Assembly (NCBI RefSeq): GCF_900129095.1 | Contig: NZ_FQVA01000001.1 | Span: 2,059,615-2,123,614, forward strand | DNA from: Microbulbifer donghaiensis | Lineage (GTDB): Bacteria; Pseudomonadota; Gammaproteobacteria; Pseudomonadales; Cellvibrionaceae | DNA length: 64,000 bases | Direction of reading: 5' to 3' | Shown: in pieces, positions 17,988 through 27,090 of the stretch | Layout: every line of letters starts with the position of its first letter | Numbering within the stretch: position 1 is the first letter of the stretch | Notes under the pieces: generated by a model | Told to the model about the DNA's origin: nothing | The model's input: the letters and a program-made list of their open reading frames with translations, nothing else | Database searches by the model: none | Program-made: the position numbers and the translations under genes

Positions 17988-19223
17988 ATGAATAGTATTT
18001 ATAAACTTATATTTTTTATTTTTTTGGTCGGCTGCTCCCATAGCAACAAGTTTGACGCTAATAGCGCGTGGGATGAACTGATTACTACGCTGAGATCTGA
18101 ATATGCCTATATAGACAGAGTGAATGAAGACTTCGATAGCGTAATCTCAAACTTTCACTCCAAGGCGCTAGCAACAACTTCAAAAGAAGAATTTATCGAT
18201 GTCGCTCAGTCGTTACTACGCAACTTCCGCGACCCTCATCTCAACCTAGGGCCTTATGACAACGATGACTTTATTGTTTATCCAACTGGCTCAGATATTT
18301 ACGCTGAAATACAAGCAAGCTCAGTGGTCATTGTTGACATAAAATCTGATTCTGCGGCATTTGAGCAGGGATTACGTCCTGGCATGACGATAAAAGGAGT
18401 AGACGGATCAACTATCGACGAAGCAATTGAAGCGGTTACCGGCATGCCTATCGAAAGACTGTCGTTAGCGCAGAAAAATTATGCGCTTAATATCGCTCTG
18501 GGCGGCAAACGCTATCAAAGCCGAACGCTAGCAGTTGTAAATGAGGACGGTGAGCACAGCTACTCTCTAGCCCCGAGTTATGACAGCATTAACAGGCTGA
18601 AAGATGGACCGGCAGTTAGCTTCAGAGATATCGGCGGCGTCGGCTATATCCGGTTTAATAATGCACTTGGTAATAACACGAGCGTGGACGAGTTTGGCAA
18701 TGCCATCAGCTCTCTGGAGCAAAGCCAAGCGCTTATTATTGATCTGAGAAACACGCCGAGCGGTGGCAACACCGGGGTGGCGGAGCCCATTTTGGGGCAC
18801 TTCACTGAAGCTAAAAGGACTTATCAGCGCTATCGCACGCAAACACCAGGTCGTTCCTATAGCGAGGCGACGTTACAGCAAGCAACCGTGTCACCGCAGT
18901 CACCCCTTATAAACAAACCCTTTGTCGTGCTGGCCGGACGATGGACCGGCAGTATGGGCGAAGGCATGACCATCGGGCTTGATGCATTGGGCGCGAAAGC
19001 TGTTATAGGCGCGCCAATGGCCGATTTATTGGGCGGCATAAAACGGATAGAGCTTAATGTGAGTGGTGCCTGGCTAGAGCTTGGATTTGAGCGCCTATAC
19101 CATGTAAATGGAAGTTATCGGGAAGATTTTATACCCGACATGCCGCTGAACTCTGCCGACATCGATGAACAGGGTAGGGACCAGGCTTTATTAGTCGCAC
19201 TTGATGTGTTGACTAAAGGTTGA
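17988..19223 (+). CDS. S41 family peptidase-like lipoprotein
   Basis: 411 residues. The lipoprotein signal ends FLVGC (Cys16). A helical N-terminal domain resembles the tricorn-core entry (DELITTLRSEYAYIDR). A PDZ-like part follows near residues 95-150 (AFEQGLRPGMTIKGVDG), then the S41 core with GGVGYIRFNN, LIIDLRNTPSGG and the nucleophile near Ser322 in TGSMGEG. It would cleave peptides in the periplasm. The gene is clearly more AT-rich than its neighbours and sits between the intact SPFH gene and a decayed SPFH copy, which suggests acquisition by transfer. Conservation is moderate and activity unproven. Confidence 0.83.
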   Translation: MNSIYKLIFFIFLVGCSHSNKFDANSAWDELITTLRSEYAYIDRVNEDFDSVISNFHSKALATTSKEEFIDVAQSLLRNFRDPHLNLGPYDNDDFIVYPTGSDIYAEIQASSVVIVDIKSDSAAFEQGLRPGMTIKGVDGSTIDEAIEAVTGMPIERLSLAQKNYALNIALGGKRYQSRTLAVVNEDGEHSYSLAPSYDSINRLKDGPAVSFRDIGGVGYIRFNNALGNNTSVDEFGNAISSLEQSQALIIDLRNTPSGGNTGVAEPILGHFTEAKRTYQRYRTQTPGRSYSEATLQQATVSPQSPLINKPFVVLAGRWTGSMGEGMTIGLDALGAKAVIGAPMADLLGGIKRIELNVSGAWLELGFERLYHVNGSYREDFIPDMPLNSADIDEQGRDQALLVALDVLTKG

Positions 19224-19228
19224 ATTTA

Positions 19229-19520
19229 TAAAAAAGCGATGAAGGAGTCGGGCGCCACCGCAATTCGCGCCGAAGATGAAAAGGCAGACGGCGATCCTCG
19301 ATATGCATCGCCGCCCCGCCCTCAAGGGTGACGCCAAGGCACATGTAGTACTGACCGACGCAGGCCGCAAAACCATCGAGCACGTCTCCGCCGCTGTCGG
19401 CAGACAGGAGATACCGGCGATGCACTCAATCGTTGAGCGCTTTTTAGAGGCGCCATCTGAACTTGCAAGATACTGCGACGCCAAGAACGTGATTCTTGCC
19501 GGTGTGCCTGCCGTATCGCA
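19229..19520 (+). pseudogene. Decayed C-terminal copy of the SPFH/stomatin gene
   Basis: Translation starting KKAMKES and then, after a one-base frameshift near 19276, ILDMHRRPALKGDAKAHVVL, aligns with the C-terminal half of the intact upstream SPFH protein (QKAMEEQ ... ILEADGRLEASKRDAKAQ, then PVMYLLGERYIGALSEL and AKNVIFPADLP). The 5-prime two-thirds of the gene is absent; the S41 gene occupies that place. Internal deletion, frameshift and divergence show it is not functional. Confidence 0.8.
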
Positions 19521-19633
19521 TTCCCAAGGTCGTCTTAGCCGTTCACAGCTAATGTGGATTTTTCTGCTTCCAATAGGAAATCGGCCCTTGCTTACCTACA
19601 ATGCCCGGCGATTCCACCAACTGAGTTTCCGCT

Positions 19634-21037
19634 GTGACCAAGCCCGATACTGACCACCCCCGCGATTTCCAGTCCCTGCCACTGCAACAGCCCCTGCTGA
19701 AGAACCTTCAGGACCTCGGCTACGAGCGCCTGACGGAAATCCAGGCCGCGGCGCTGCCGGCGATTGTGGCGGGCAAAGATGTTATCGGCCAGGCCAAGAC
19801 CGGCTCCGGCAAGACGGTGGCGTTTGGCCTGGGCGTGCTGCACAAACTGCAGGCGGAGCGCTTTCGCGTGCAGGCGCTGGTACTGTGCCCCACGCGGGAG
19901 CTGGCGGACCAGGTGGCGCGGGAGCTGCGCAAACTGGCGCGGGCGATTCACAACATCAAGATCCTGACGCTGTGCGGCGGTATGCCGTTCGGGCCGCAGA
20001 TCGGCTCGCTGAAGCACGGCGCCCATATCGTCGTGGGTACGCCCGGCCGCATCGAGGACCACCTGCGCAAGGGCAATCTCGACCTGGGCGACGTACAGAC
20101 ACTAGTACTGGACGAGGCGGACCGCATGCTCGACATGGGCTTCCAGGCGGTGCTGGACCAGATTGTGGCGCAACTGCCACCGCAGCGGCAGACACTGCTG
20201 TTTTCCGCCACCTACCCCAAGACCATCGACGCGCTGGCGACCCGCGTGCTGCGCGACCCGGTCAAGGTGGAAGTGACCACGGCGCACACCGAGAGCACGA
20301 TAGAGCAGAATTTCTACCGGGTGGAGAACAACGAGCAGCGGCCCGCGGCGCTGCACCAGCTGCTGGCCAGTAACGACGTTTCCGCCGCGGTGGTGTTCTG
20401 CAACACCAAGAAGGAAACCGACGAGGCCGCCCGCGCGCTGAAGAGCGCCGGCTTTGCCGCACTGGCGCTCCACGGCGACATGGAACAGAAGGATCGCGAT
20501 CGCACGCTGGCCCTGTTTGCCAACGGCAGCGCCGCCATCCTGGTGGCGACGGACGTCGCCGCGCGCGGGCTGGATATCGAAGAGCTGCCGATGGTGGTGA
20601 ACTACCACCTGTCCCGCGACCCGGAGGTGCATGTACACCGCGTCGGCCGCACCGGGCGGGCCGGGCAGAAAGGCGTGGCGCTGACGCTGGTCAGCAAGAA
20701 GGAAATCTACAAGCTGGAGCGGCTGGAGGAGTTGATGCAGCAGCCGATAACGCTGCAGGAAATCCCGCCCCTGCCCAGGGGGTTCGCGCCTGCTCGACCG
20801 CTGATGTCCACCCTGCAGATCGACGGCGGCAAGAAGCAGAAAGTCCGTGCCGGCGATATTGTCGGCGCCCTGACCGGCGAGGGCGGTATCGACGGTGCGC
20901 AGATTGGCAAGATCCAACTCTTCGACTTCTCCACCTTTGTCGCAGTAGAGCGGACGGTGGCCAAAAAAGCACTGAACAAGCTCGCCAGTGGCAAAATAAA
21001 GGGCCGCAAGTTCCGCGCGCGGATTGTGGGAGTCTGA
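19634..21037 (+). CDS. dbpA: ATP-dependent RNA helicase DbpA
   Basis: 467 residues (E. coli 457). DEAD-box motifs in order: Q motif ERLTEIQ, motif I AKTGSGKT, PTRELA, VGTPGR, DEAD, SAT, then ARGLD and HRVGRTGR. The C-terminal RNA-binding domain begins near residue 393 with MSTLQIDGGKKQKVRAGDIV, the DbpA signature that binds 23S rRNA hairpin 92. It acts in late 50S subunit assembly. The start is GTG with no strong ribosome-binding site. Flanked on both sides by accessory genes. Confidence 0.96.
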   Translation: MTKPDTDHPRDFQSLPLQQPLLKNLQDLGYERLTEIQAAALPAIVAGKDVIGQAKTGSGKTVAFGLGVLHKLQAERFRVQALVLCPTRELADQVARELRKLARAIHNIKILTLCGGMPFGPQIGSLKHGAHIVVGTPGRIEDHLRKGNLDLGDVQTLVLDEADRMLDMGFQAVLDQIVAQLPPQRQTLLFSATYPKTIDALATRVLRDPVKVEVTTAHTESTIEQNFYRVENNEQRPAALHQLLASNDVSAAVVFCNTKKETDEAARALKSAGFAALALHGDMEQKDRDRTLALFANGSAAILVATDVAARGLDIEELPMVVNYHLSRDPEVHVHRVGRTGRAGQKGVALTLVSKKEIYKLERLEELMQQPITLQEIPPLPRGFAPARPLMSTLQIDGGKKQKVRAGDIVGALTGEGGIDGAQIGKIQLFDFSTFVAVERTVAKKALNKLASGKIKGRKFRARIVGV

Positions 21038-21445
21038 GCTGAATAGCTCCCGGTTAAGAGCTTTGCGTAGGATGGGCAAAGCGAAGCGTGCCCATCAGTT
21101 CCGCCGAACATAAAAATTGGTGTCAGAGTAAAATATTTCTACTTATCTGAATCGACAAATTAGGCGCCAAAACAGCAGAATATTGAACCCGGTCCGCCGC
21201 AACGATATTGCCTGTTCGTGAACTACAAATTTAAACTCCTCCTCTGTGGATTTGCGATGCACGCAGTACCGCAATCCGGCCTAGCGGACATATTTAATCG
21301 AATTTTTCGCATTATTACCGCCTGTTAATTCGCACAGTTTTTCTGACTGGCAATTTATTGCCTGGTCAGCGGCAAAGGCGCTGCCGATTTTATTAACGGC
21401 ATTTAACAGAATGGAAGCTATCTATATCAAAAGGAAGGGATTGAA
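21038..21445. other. Intergenic region with GATGGGCA inverted repeat
   Basis: 408 bp without a credible gene. It holds a hairpin GATGGGCA (21071-21078) / TGCCCATC (21089-21096), a common dispersed repeat type, right after dbpA. The rest is AT-richer and leads into the M15 peptidase gene. I see no convincing -10/-35 pair, although AAAAGGAAGGGA serves as ribosome-binding site at the end. Confidence 0.5.
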
Positions 21446-22330
21446 ATGATTAACAGTAGCGTAGGACTAGGCGGCGCGAACCAGAGGGATGTCGTGACCT
21501 ATGTGCAGAAGCTGCTAAACCGGTATATCGAGTCCCGCGCGATTTACGTGTTTGCGTTTCTCAAAGTGGATGGCAATTGTGGGCCACATACTATTGCATG
21601 CATCAAGGAATTTCAGAGCCATATTGTCGGCCTGGCAAACCCTGATGGGCGCATTGACTCCAATGGCAGAACGATTAAAGCACTGGAAAATTACAGGTCT
21701 GCGCAAAAGCAGCGACTTTATGAATTCAGCATCGGAATGCCCGCCCCTCTGTCGTTTACGGACCGGGCAAGCGCCTCCTTGCCAAAGAAAGCTGCCGCAA
21801 ATTCCACGACCACGGTTACCGATGACCCCAGAAAACTGATGACACGAGCGGCGGTAGCCGAGGCCTACGGCTCGATTTCTGCAAGTAAAGTCTGGGCGAA
21901 GAAAAGCACTTACCTGAAAATGTTCAAAATCCCGGATTCGATAACAAAAGATAAAGATTATGCCTGGGTAAACGTGTATGACCCCAAAAAGCGTAAGGTG
22001 AGCAAGATCTGGTGCCACCAGGCGATGCACACATTCCTCGACGCCGCGCTGAAAAACTTGCAGAAGCAGAGCTTACTGGGCGACCTGAAGGAATTTGGCG
22101 GCTCTCACGCTATTCGAGCGACGAGGGGCACCACAAACTGGTCCGCGCACTCCTGGGCATTGGCCATTGATATCAATATGACCGGCAATGGCCTGGGTGA
22201 GACACCGACTATGTCCAAAAAATTTGTGAAATGCTTCACCGACGCTGGGTTTTTCTGGGGTGGAAACTACTCGAGAAAGGATGGCATGCACTTTACAATC
22301 GCAGGATTTGACAAACCAAGATCTTCTTGA
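21446..22330 (+). CDS. Peptidoglycan-binding / M15 peptidase protein without signal peptide, candidate antibacterial effector
   Basis: 294 residues. Residues 1-90 form a peptidoglycan-binding-like module (SVGLGGANQRDVVTYVQ ... VDGNCGPHTIACIKEFQ ... PDGRIDSNGRT). A linker follows, and residues ~180-290 look like an M15 carboxypeptidase/endopeptidase: His235 and Asp242 in SAHSWALAIDIN (HxxxxxxD) and the second metal His282 in KDGMHF. There is no signal peptide or membrane helix, so export would need a dedicated machine. In my recollection this N-terminal form is frequent in type VI secretion effectors, but no T6SS gene is present here. A lipoprotein gene follows 25 bp later. A stray phage endolysin is the main alternative. 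Confidence 0.75.
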   Translation: MINSSVGLGGANQRDVVTYVQKLLNRYIESRAIYVFAFLKVDGNCGPHTIACIKEFQSHIVGLANPDGRIDSNGRTIKALENYRSAQKQRLYEFSIGMPAPLSFTDRASASLPKKAAANSTTTVTDDPRKLMTRAAVAEAYGSISASKVWAKKSTYLKMFKIPDSITKDKDYAWVNVYDPKKRKVSKIWCHQAMHTFLDAALKNLQKQSLLGDLKEFGGSHAIRATRGTTNWSAHSWALAIDINMTGNGLGETPTMSKKFVKCFTDAGFFWGGNYSRKDGMHFTIAGFDKPRSS

Positions 22331-22355
22331 CTGCAATCGGATACCCGGAATAACA

Positions 22356-22916
22356 ATGAAACTGATTTTGAAGACTTTGCTCACTCTGGTGGTTTTTTCC
22401 GCGGCTGCCTGCAATAGCGAAGCCGGTAGCGAAACCTCGAAAAAAATGCTGCAAACTTCTTATACGCGCATCGATTCCTGCAGGGAAACCGTGGACAACG
22501 TCAACGCGGCTTTTTCCATCCTGGACTGTGGCAAATTGGGCGAACATGATTTGCAGATAACCGTGCAGTCGCCCACTGTCTTCACGGTGCACCTCAAGAA
22601 CGGCAGTAGTGAAGTCATGTCCGAGTTTGAGGAATTGAGTGGAGATTTACCGCTCGAGACCGGACCAACGCTTGAATGGTACAGCGATAATCACCAGCCG
22701 CGTCTTATGGTGTTTCGCGTCCGGTGGGGTACAGAAGAAGCGCCATTCCAGATGAATGAGCGGTTGGTGATCAGCCATATTGGCATAGACCGTATATGCC
22801 CGCTCGCTACCGTGGATGTGCAATCCAACAAGAATGCCAACGAGAAAGCGCGCGCATTGATCTACGAAAAATTCCTGTCGATCTCTGAATGCCCTGAATC
22901 CGTATTGACGTATTAA
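22356..22916 (+). CDS. Small lipoprotein, candidate immunity protein of the M15 protein
   Basis: 186 residues from the ATG at 22356; the frame is open further upstream, inside the preceding gene, but that part is not needed. The signal peptide ends SAAAC (Cys19) followed by Asn, which permits outer-membrane sorting. The mature protein has several Cys (around CRETV, LDCG, RICP, SECP) that could form disulfides, and alternating strands. I know no family. Placement 25 bp after a cytoplasmically made peptidoglycan hydrolase, and its own periplasmic address, fit an immunity lipoprotein. This is inference from layout only. Confidence 0.6.
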   Translation: MKLILKTLLTLVVFSAAACNSEAGSETSKKMLQTSYTRIDSCRETVDNVNAAFSILDCGKLGEHDLQITVQSPTVFTVHLKNGSSEVMSEFEELSGDLPLETGPTLEWYSDNHQPRLMVFRVRWGTEEAPFQMNERLVISHIGIDRICPLATVDVQSNKNANEKARALIYEKFLSISECPESVLTY

Positions 22917-22972
22917 GCCGATTCTGGATTCGATGCGGCGCGCCAGCGTGTCGGCCCTTCAGGGCGCGGCTT

Positions 22973-23851
22973 CTAGCCGCGGATGGCAGACACCCGCATG
23001 GAGAGACTGCTTATCCTATTGCGAATTTCATCGTTGATCTGCGGCTCATGCATGGCCCCAGTACACCACTGAACGGCATACCACAGCAAGGTCAGGTACC
23101 CGTAGATCACCCGCCAGCGATCGAGCCTCCGCCAATCCTGCCGCGACAAGGGTCGATTCAGGTATTCCGCGAGCAATAGTTGCTGCCGCTGCTTATTCAG
23201 ACGGTATTCTTCGACAATCACCGCAAGTTCATAAAATGGGTCACCCATGGCGGTGTACTCCCAATCTACGGCATACAGATTTCCGTCTTCGCCGGCTATC
23301 AGGTTGCTTGCCAGCAGATCGTTGTGGCAAAGGCAGGCACCGGTACTCATGTCCAATGCCGCAGCGATATACTGCGGGGCTTGTTGAGCCAGGGCTCTTA
23401 ATGGCTCACAGAAATCCGCTCGTTCATCTATGGACTGCCAGTAGCTCGCCGCCTTGGCGCCGGCGTCCAGCCGCGCATCTATGGCCGGCAATGCGTGAAT
23501 TCGGCGCAGCAGCCGTGCCAGCTGTTTCAGTTCACCATTGCCGCTCGCACGCCAGGGCTTGCCCTCGACAAAGCGGGTGACCAGGTATTGGTGGTTTGGG
23601 TCGCAATAGATGAGCGGTGCACACAGGCCGGCCTTGTCGGCGTGGCTCAGCGCGGCGACCTCGGCACTGCGGTTCAAATCCAGTGCGTCACTGATGGCGG
23701 AGTTCTTGCGCAGCACCCATTTTTCTTTGCCGGCGACAATCAGGTAGCTCTGATTAGTCAGGCCACCGGGGAGCGGTTGTACGACGGCCGGCTCGAAGAC
23801 GCTCCAATGGGGCCAGTCGGCCGGGACAATATCAGTTGGAGATGTGCTCAT
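22973..23851 (-). CDS. Phosphotransferase, probable thiamine kinase
   Basis: 292 residues of the APH/choline-kinase fold: N-terminal LPGGLTNQSYLI nucleotide loop, WVLRKN lysine strand, the catalytic loop CHNDLLASNLI (Asp near 177) and DWEYTAMGDPFYELA for the metal Asp. The fold covers thiamine, choline and aminoglycoside kinases. Position as last gene of a TPP-riboswitch operon, with a 4-bp overlap to the PnuT-like permease, points to phosphorylation of imported thiamine (ThiK-like). That assignment is contextual. Confidence 0.8.
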   Translation of the reverse strand: MSTSPTDIVPADWPHWSVFEPAVVQPLPGGLTNQSYLIVAGKEKWVLRKNSAISDALDLNRSAEVAALSHADKAGLCAPLIYCDPNHQYLVTRFVEGKPWRASGNGELKQLARLLRRIHALPAIDARLDAGAKAASYWQSIDERADFCEPLRALAQQAPQYIAAALDMSTGACLCHNDLLASNLIAGEDGNLYAVDWEYTAMGDPFYELAVIVEEYRLNKQRQQLLLAEYLNRPLSRQDWRRLDRWRVIYGYLTLLWYAVQWCTGAMHEPQINDEIRNRISSLSMRVSAIRG

Positions 23852-24489
23852 GCGGGCACCGTTTCGGCATCCCCCGGTAGCAATTCGCTTCTATAAATGG
23901 CCAGCCACTGGAAGAAACCGACGATCACGATAATCACGTAGAGCGCAAACAGCAGTGCCGTCAGGTAGAGCCCCCGGTCGAGATACAGATAGATGGAAAC
24001 ACCGTCCACAACAATCCAGTAAATCCAGTTCTCCAGCACCTTGCGCGTCACCATATAGGTGGTGATCACGGCGCCCCAGGTGGTGAAAGAATCCAGATAG
24101 GGCAGGGCGGCGTTGGTATTCGTTTGCAGCAGATAACCAAAGGCGACAGTTAACGCTCCGACGCCAGTCGCAACGAGCAGATGTGTGCGCAGCGGCCAGC
24201 GGTGGATTTTCAGATCCTGTTGCGCATCGCCGTGATGCCGCCACTGCCACCAGCCGTAGACGGCCATCACCAGGTAAAACACCTGCAGTGCCGACTCCAT
24301 CAGCAGGCTGACGTCCCAGAACAGGAACAGGTAAATCAGCGTGCTGGCAAAGGCCGCACACCAGCAGCTGATCTTTTCCTTCATCGCCAGCAACAAATAA
24401 GCCAGCGCGAGAATCACTGCGGCGATTTCCCACAGCGACATGGCGGCGACGGATGCGGCTATGGCGCTGAAGAATTCTGAACTAAACAC
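23848..24489 (-). CDS. pnuT: PnuC-family thiamine transporter (PnuT-like)
   Basis: 213 residues with about seven transmembrane helices. The PnuC signatures are visible: YLLLAMKEKISCW near helix 2, YGWWQW after helix 3 and NWIYWIVVDGVSIYLY near the substrate site. PnuC proteins carry nicotinamide riboside, and the PnuT branch carries thiamine by facilitated diffusion with metabolic trapping. The TPP riboswitch and the kinase that overlaps its stop codon by 4 bp support the PnuT reading. It starts at GTG, overlapping the YkoF-like gene by 8 bp. Confidence 0.87.
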   Translation of the reverse strand: MFSSEFFSAIAASVAAMSLWEIAAVILALAYLLLAMKEKISCWCAAFASTLIYLFLFWDVSLLMESALQVFYLVMAVYGWWQWRHHGDAQQDLKIHRWPLRTHLLVATGVGALTVAFGYLLQTNTNAALPYLDSFTTWGAVITTYMVTRKVLENWIYWIVVDGVSIYLYLDRGLYLTALLFALYVIIVIVGFFQWLAIYRSELLPGDAETVPA

Positions 24490-24745
24490 TGCTCGTTACC
24501 GGCGCCAGGTCGCCGTCGATGAACTTACAGATGAAGATTGCGCGGCCATGTTTTTCGTAGGACGCGCGCATTTCCTGCTTCAGCACGTCCATCAGCAGGT
24601 CGTAGTCGCCGAACACCTGGGTGCTCATGGTATTGGTGATCACGCGCAGATCCGGGTGGCGATTCAGCCGATCGATAAAATCCTGGATGCTGGGGATGTA
24701 CTCGTCCTTCAACGGGTACATGCTGATTTCAACGGAGAGTTTCAT
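24482..24745 (-). CDS. YkoF/MTH1187-like thiamine-binding protein
   Basis: 87 residues from the ATG at 24743-24745, which has GGGAG nine bases upstream; an earlier in-frame ATG (24764-24766) overlaps this site. The sequence KLSVEISMYPL ... NTMSTQVFGDYD ... IFICKFIDGDL matches the small ferredoxin-like YkoF/MTH1187 fold, which binds thiamine or its precursors. No signal peptide, so cytoplasmic. It may buffer or present thiamine to the kinase. Third position in the thiamine operon, after the TonB receptor. Confidence 0.78.
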   Translation of the reverse strand: MKLSVEISMYPLKDEYIPSIQDFIDRLNRHPDLRVITNTMSTQVFGDYDLLMDVLKQEMRASYEKHGRAIFICKFIDGDLAPVTSSV

Positions 24746-24788
24746 TGGTTTTTTCTCCCGGGGCATTGCTCAGACTGCTCTGTAACTC

Positions 24789-24814
24789 GTCATTCCGGCA
24801 CAAGCCGGAATGAC
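24789..24814. repeat. Perfect palindrome of the GTCATTCCGGC repeat family
   Basis: GTCATTCCGGC (24789-24799), loop ACAA, GCCGGAATGAC (24804-24814). It lies between the TonB receptor and the YkoF-like gene. On the transcript it could stabilise the receptor mRNA or dampen read-through. Confidence 0.75.
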
Positions 24815-24858
24815 GAAATGAACTTTCCAATCTAACGAAACAAATCCGCCCCAAATTT

Positions 24859-27006
24859 CTAGAACGTATAAGTACCGGTGACACCCGCCACGCGCGGTTC
24901 GCCAAACTGATAGAAGGCCTCGGGCGCATAAAAATTCTCGGGGTTGTTGCCGAACTGGTTACTGAAGTAGAAACCGCGGGTGAAGTAGTCCTTATCTGTC
25001 AGGTTTCTGCCCCACAGTGCCACTTCCCAGTCGTCGCCCTGATAGGTCAGGCGCGCGTTCAACAGCTCGTAAGCGGTAGATTTTTCGTTGTGGCTGTTGG
25101 AAAAATAGAACTCGTCTTTTCCTTCCACTTCCAGGCGCAGAATCAGGTAGGGCAACAGTGCAATCTCGGCACCGGTGAAAAACTGGTAGCTCGGAGCGTG
25201 CGCCACCTGGCGGCCATCGAGATCCACCGGAGCCAGCGCGATGCCGTTGTAGTCGTCCCGTGCATCCACGTGCGACGTGCTTGTGAAGCCTTCAAATTCC
25301 GCCTTCAACCAGCCCGCCGACGCAAACAGGCGCAACGCATCGCTGGCGAGATAATTCAACTCGGCTTCCACGCCGGTGGTTTTGCCACCCGCCGCATTGG
25401 TCAGGAAGTCATCGAAGGAAAAATCATTCGGGTCGAAGATGGACTGCTTGGCCTGCACATCGCTGCGGTCCTGATAGAAGGCGGCCAGCTGTGCCTGCAG
25501 GCGATTCTCCAGCCACGCGCCCTTGATACCGAGCTCGTAGTTGAGCAGTTGCTCGGTATCGAATTCGAACACATCGCTGCCGATGGCCGGATTGGTAGCC
25601 GACGCGGAAATGATGCGGCCGTTGACGCCGCCGGCCTTGTAGCCGCGGGACACGGTGCCGTAGATCAGTATGTCTTCCGCGTACCGGTACTCCAGCGAAA
25701 TATTGCCGCCCCAAAGGTTTTCATTGTTGCTGGAATCTACCGCGAGCGAGTCGGCGTAATCGGCATCGCGCTGTTCAAAGCGGAGGCCGGTTACCAGCGC
25801 GAACGTATCGCTGAGTGCAGTGCGCAGCTGTCCGTACACTGCGGCGCTCTGCGTATCGAACTGGCTGGTGAAGCTCTGGTTGCGCTCCAGGTCCTCGCTT
25901 TCATCGCGCACATAGACCCCGGCAACCCAGCTGCCGCGACCATTGAACAGTGCGGAGGCATCCGTCGACAGCAGGCGCAGGTCGGCGCTCAGGTTCTTCT
26001 TATCGCGCAGGTAATTGTCGGTAGAGCTGTATTCCCACGGGTGAAAACCCACGTAAGTCCAGTCTTCGTCGTAACCGTATTCGGTATCTGAATCGGCGGC
26101 GCTCAGGGTGGTTTGCAGGGTGAACAAATCACTGCCGCTCCACTGGCCAATCACCGAAGCCGCCAGGGTTTCCTGCCGATCCCAGCCCGGCTGGTCCGAC
26201 AGGGTCTCGCGGGTATTTTGCAGCGAGAAGGCGTCGTAGCCATTGTCGGCATCGAGGTAGAGCAGGGCAAAGTCCAGCTGCAGATCTTCCTGCGCCTGGT
26301 AGCGCAGTTTGCCGCGCACGACCGACTCATCGATATTGTTGGTGTCGTCGCGGCCCAGGTAAGTATTTTCGATATAGCCGTCGCCTTGCTGGTTCTGCGC
26401 GGCGAGGCGGTAGGTCAGTTGATCGGTCAGCGCACCGCTGCTGACCGCGGACAGGGTGCGGCCGTTGTATTCGGAAACTTCCGCGGACACTTTTGCCATG
26501 GGTTCGGCCGTAGGCGCTGCGCTGGTCATATTGATCAGGCCGGCCAGCGCATTGGCGCCGTAAACCGTGCCCTGCGGGCCGCGCAGAATTTCCACCTGGT
26601 CGATATCCAGGGTGCTGGCGGCCAGGCCCAGGCCGGTGAAGTCGATACCGTCGATGATCAGGCCCACGGACGGATTGACCGGGTCGATAAACTGGCTGCG
26701 CTCACCGATGCCGCGAATCTGCACAAAGCGCCCGCGCGATGCGCCGGCGGCAAAGTTGACGTTCGGGGCCAGGTTGAGCAGCTGCTCCAGGTTGCGGGCG
26801 CCGCGCGCAGAGATCGCGGCGTCATCCAGCACGCTGACGCTGGTGGGGAGGTCGAGCTGCTTGGTGTCGCGCAGCTGGCCGGTGACGACGACCTCTTCCA
26901 GGCCGGCGCCCTCCGGTTCAGCCGCCGCGAGCGCATTGGCCGCGGAAAGGCTGCCGGCAAACAGCATCGACCAGGCGATTGGTTTTATTCTAAAAACGGT
27001 GTTCAT
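24859..27006 (-). CDS. TonB-dependent receptor, probable thiamine uptake
   Basis: 715 residues. Signal peptide ends SLSAANALAAAE. A short segment then leads into the plug domain (LDLPTSVSVLDDAAI ... NLEQLLNLAPNVNF ... VEILRGPQGTVYGANALAGLIN), and the C-terminal beta barrel ends with an aromatic residue (GTYTF). Outer-membrane active transporter driven by TonB-ExbBD. The TPP riboswitch 85 bp upstream and the downstream permease and kinase point to thiamine or its derivatives as cargo. Barrel loops cannot be used to prove the ligand. Confidence 0.93.
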   Translation of the reverse strand: MNTVFRIKPIAWSMLFAGSLSAANALAAAEPEGAGLEEVVVTGQLRDTKQLDLPTSVSVLDDAAISARGARNLEQLLNLAPNVNFAAGASRGRFVQIRGIGERSQFIDPVNPSVGLIIDGIDFTGLGLAASTLDIDQVEILRGPQGTVYGANALAGLINMTSAAPTAEPMAKVSAEVSEYNGRTLSAVSSGALTDQLTYRLAAQNQQGDGYIENTYLGRDDTNNIDESVVRGKLRYQAQEDLQLDFALLYLDADNGYDAFSLQNTRETLSDQPGWDRQETLAASVIGQWSGSDLFTLQTTLSAADSDTEYGYDEDWTYVGFHPWEYSSTDNYLRDKKNLSADLRLLSTDASALFNGRGSWVAGVYVRDESEDLERNQSFTSQFDTQSAAVYGQLRTALSDTFALVTGLRFEQRDADYADSLAVDSSNNENLWGGNISLEYRYAEDILIYGTVSRGYKAGGVNGRIISASATNPAIGSDVFEFDTEQLLNYELGIKGAWLENRLQAQLAAFYQDRSDVQAKQSIFDPNDFSFDDFLTNAAGGKTTGVEAELNYLASDALRLFASAGWLKAEFEGFTSTSHVDARDDYNGIALAPVDLDGRQVAHAPSYQFFTGAEIALLPYLILRLEVEGKDEFYFSNSHNEKSTAYELLNARLTYQGDDWEVALWGRNLTDKDYFTRGFYFSNQFGNNPENFYAPEAFYQFGEPRVAGVTGTYTF

Positions 27007-27090
27007 GGCTCTCTCTCGATTGAAACAGGAGTGAAAGAGACCCGGGGTGCGACGTGAGGAGGGCTGATGAGTGCTAGGGCCTGGACCCCG

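Noticed and set aside
21446..22330. Prophage endolysin
   Set aside because: No holin, tail or integrase genes and a lipoprotein partner follows; kept only as an alternative.
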